From Hyphomicrobiales bacterium (GTDB taxonomy: Bacteria; Pseudomonadota; Alphaproteobacteria; Rhizobiales; Rhizobiaceae): a stretch of DNA of 64,000 bases. Every line of letters begins with the position of its first letter. Position 1 is the first letter of the stretch. The notes under the pieces are model-generated. The model made no database searches and had not been told where the DNA came from. It worked only from the letters and a program-made list of their open reading frames with translations. The stretch spans positions 1 through 64,000 of the forward strand of contig UBMU01000020.1 in NCBI GenBank assembly GCA_900466605.1, given 5' to 3'. The position numbers were made by a program, and so were the translations under genes. Positions 63,196 through 64,000 of this stretch are shown here, piece after piece.

Positions 63196-64000
63196 TCACG
63201 CGACAAGAAAAGCTCGGAAATCGTTCACGTTCGTGCCCGTTGGGCCCGGCACGAAGAGATCTCCCGCGAGATTGAAAGCCGACCACGCATCATGACCCGC
63301 GAGAAAGGCCCGCGCGTCGCCGCCCGCGCTCCTGATACGCGCCACCGTCCGCCCATCGCAGAACGCACCCGCATTGTCTTCCGAGCCATCGATTCCATCG
63401 GTGTCCGCAGCCATCCCAACAACGCTGTCGACACCTTGTAGGTCGATCGCCGCAGAGAGGAGAAGTTCGGAGTTGCGGCCTCCCTTGCCGAAAGTGCCGC
63501 CTCCGATACTAACGGTGGTCTCCCCACCCGAGAGCAGCACGAGCGGCGTTGGGGCCGGAGACCGCGCCGCGAACTCGCGAGCGAGCGCCGCGTGCATCCT
63601 GCCGATATCCTTCGCCTCCCCTTCGATCGAATCCGAAAGAATGAGCGGGTGCACGCCAAGTGATTTCGCGCGATCGGCAGCCGCCTCCAGGGACACCCGT
63701 GCCGAGGCGATCACATGAACTTCGTGGTTCGCAAATACGCCGTCGTCAGCGGCTGGCGCTCTAGCATTCCTGATGCAGTCGATCACGCGCGCCGGGAGGT
63801 CTATTCGGTAGTCACGGATCACGCGTAGCGCCTCTTCCGCATTTCCGTCGTCCGGAACCGTTGGACCGGAAGCGACAAAGGCCGGATTGTCTCCCGGGAC
63901 GTCCGACACAACAAGGCTGACAACCCTTGCCGGATGCGCAAGCGCTGCGAGCCGCCCTCCCTTGATGCGCGAGAAATGCTTCCTGATCACGTTCATTCCG
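63196..64000 (-). CDS. Glycerate 2-kinase/MOFRL-family protein (5' end beyond window)
   Basis: The visible 266 residues are the C-terminal two thirds of a GckA/TtuD-type glycerate kinase. SLVVSDVPGDNPAFVASGPT is characteristic, and the MOFRL region follows: LLSGGETTVSIGGGTFGKGG, then GMAADTDGIDGSEDNAGAFC. The reading frame is open to the last base of the window; the ATG at 63996 is internal to the family alignment, so the start lies outside. It makes 2-phosphoglycerate from glycerate in serine-, glyoxylate- or tartrate-linked metabolism. Confidence 0.85.
   Translation of the reverse strand, partial: GMNVIRKHFSRIKGGRLAALAHPARVVSLVVSDVPGDNPAFVASGPTVPDDGNAEEALRVIRDYRIDLPARVIDCIRNARAPAADDGVFANHEVHVIASARVSLEAAADRAKSLGVHPLILSDSIEGEAKDIGRMHAALAREFAARSPAPTPLVLLSGGETTVSIGGGTFGKGGRNSELLLSAAIDLQGVDSVVGMAADTDGIDGSEDNAGAFCDGRTVARIRSAGGDARAFLAGHDAWSAFNLAGDLFVPGPTGTNVNDFRAFLVA

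Overview
The window reads as chromosomal DNA of an alphaproteobacterium of the Rhizobiaceae. This is an inference from gene content. The special acyl carrier protein AcpXL cluster for C28 lipid A acylation, the aerobic (Pseudomonas denitrificans-type) cobalamin genes in two blocks, and the glpD-glpSTPQUV-glpK glycerol ABC transporter operon are typical of the Ensifer/Sinorhizobium-Rhizobium lineage. Coding density is high. I saw no rRNA, tRNA, CRISPR array, insertion sequence or prophage.

Layout. 0.1-2.5 kb: an AraC regulator with two small enzyme-like proteins (SRPBCC, VOC) and a convergent PAS protein. 2.7-8.1 kb (minus strand): acpXL-fabZXL-fabF2XL-fabF1XL-adh-lpxXL, which makes and attaches the very-long-chain hydroxy fatty acid of lipid A. 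8.2-14.0 kb (minus): cobE, a nucleoside hydrolase, then translationally coupled cobA-cobB-cobC-cobD. 14.0-16.1 kb (plus): TSUP exporter, SnoaL-like protein, XRE regulator. 16.1-23.0 kb (minus): a cobalamin riboswitch followed by a 29-codon leader ORF and cobP-cobW-cobN-cobO-EamA. 23.3-26.5 kb: a ClC channel convergent with cobQ, which has a hairpin-rich leader. Together the two blocks cover parts of corrin methylation, a,c-diamide formation, cobalt insertion, adenosylation, amidation and nucleotide-loop assembly. The cobFGHIJKLM genes are not in the window.

27-38 kb is an accessory or stress region. It holds an orphan betaine-type binding protein, a small entericidin-like lipoprotein, a LysR regulator, two DUF1127 mini-proteins around a methyltransferase, a GlxA-type regulator, two related multi-receiver signalling proteins (one a diguanylate cyclase) and a dimethylglycine dehydrogenase-like enzyme. 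38-50 kb carries an MscS channel, a DUF924 protein, an MFS pump, acetate kinase, a CBS-BON protein, an M20 amidohydrolase divergent from an IclR regulator, a lone receiver domain, an EptA-type phosphoethanolamine transferase and a membrane-anchored dual-specificity phosphatase. 50-59.7 kb is the glycerol operon in the order glpD-S-T-P-Q-U-V-K with a promoter overlapped by TTCGAA-type repeats. 59.8-64 kb holds an AraC regulator divergent from a fosmidomycin-resistance-type MFS pump, an SDR oxidoreductase and the 3' part of a glycerate kinase cut by the window edge.

The most interesting signals are: the riboswitch, leader ORF and cobP coupling; a hairpin-rich transcript leader with a terminator in front of cobQ; complementary defects in the two glycerol ABC ATPases that predict one consensus and one degenerate ATP site; a ketosynthase (FabF2XL) that has lost its catalytic residues and looks like a chain-length factor; an 'alcohol dehydrogenase' in the lipid A cluster without catalytic zinc ligands, which could be the missing enoyl reductase; and a receiver domain whose phospho-acceptor Asp is replaced by Asn.
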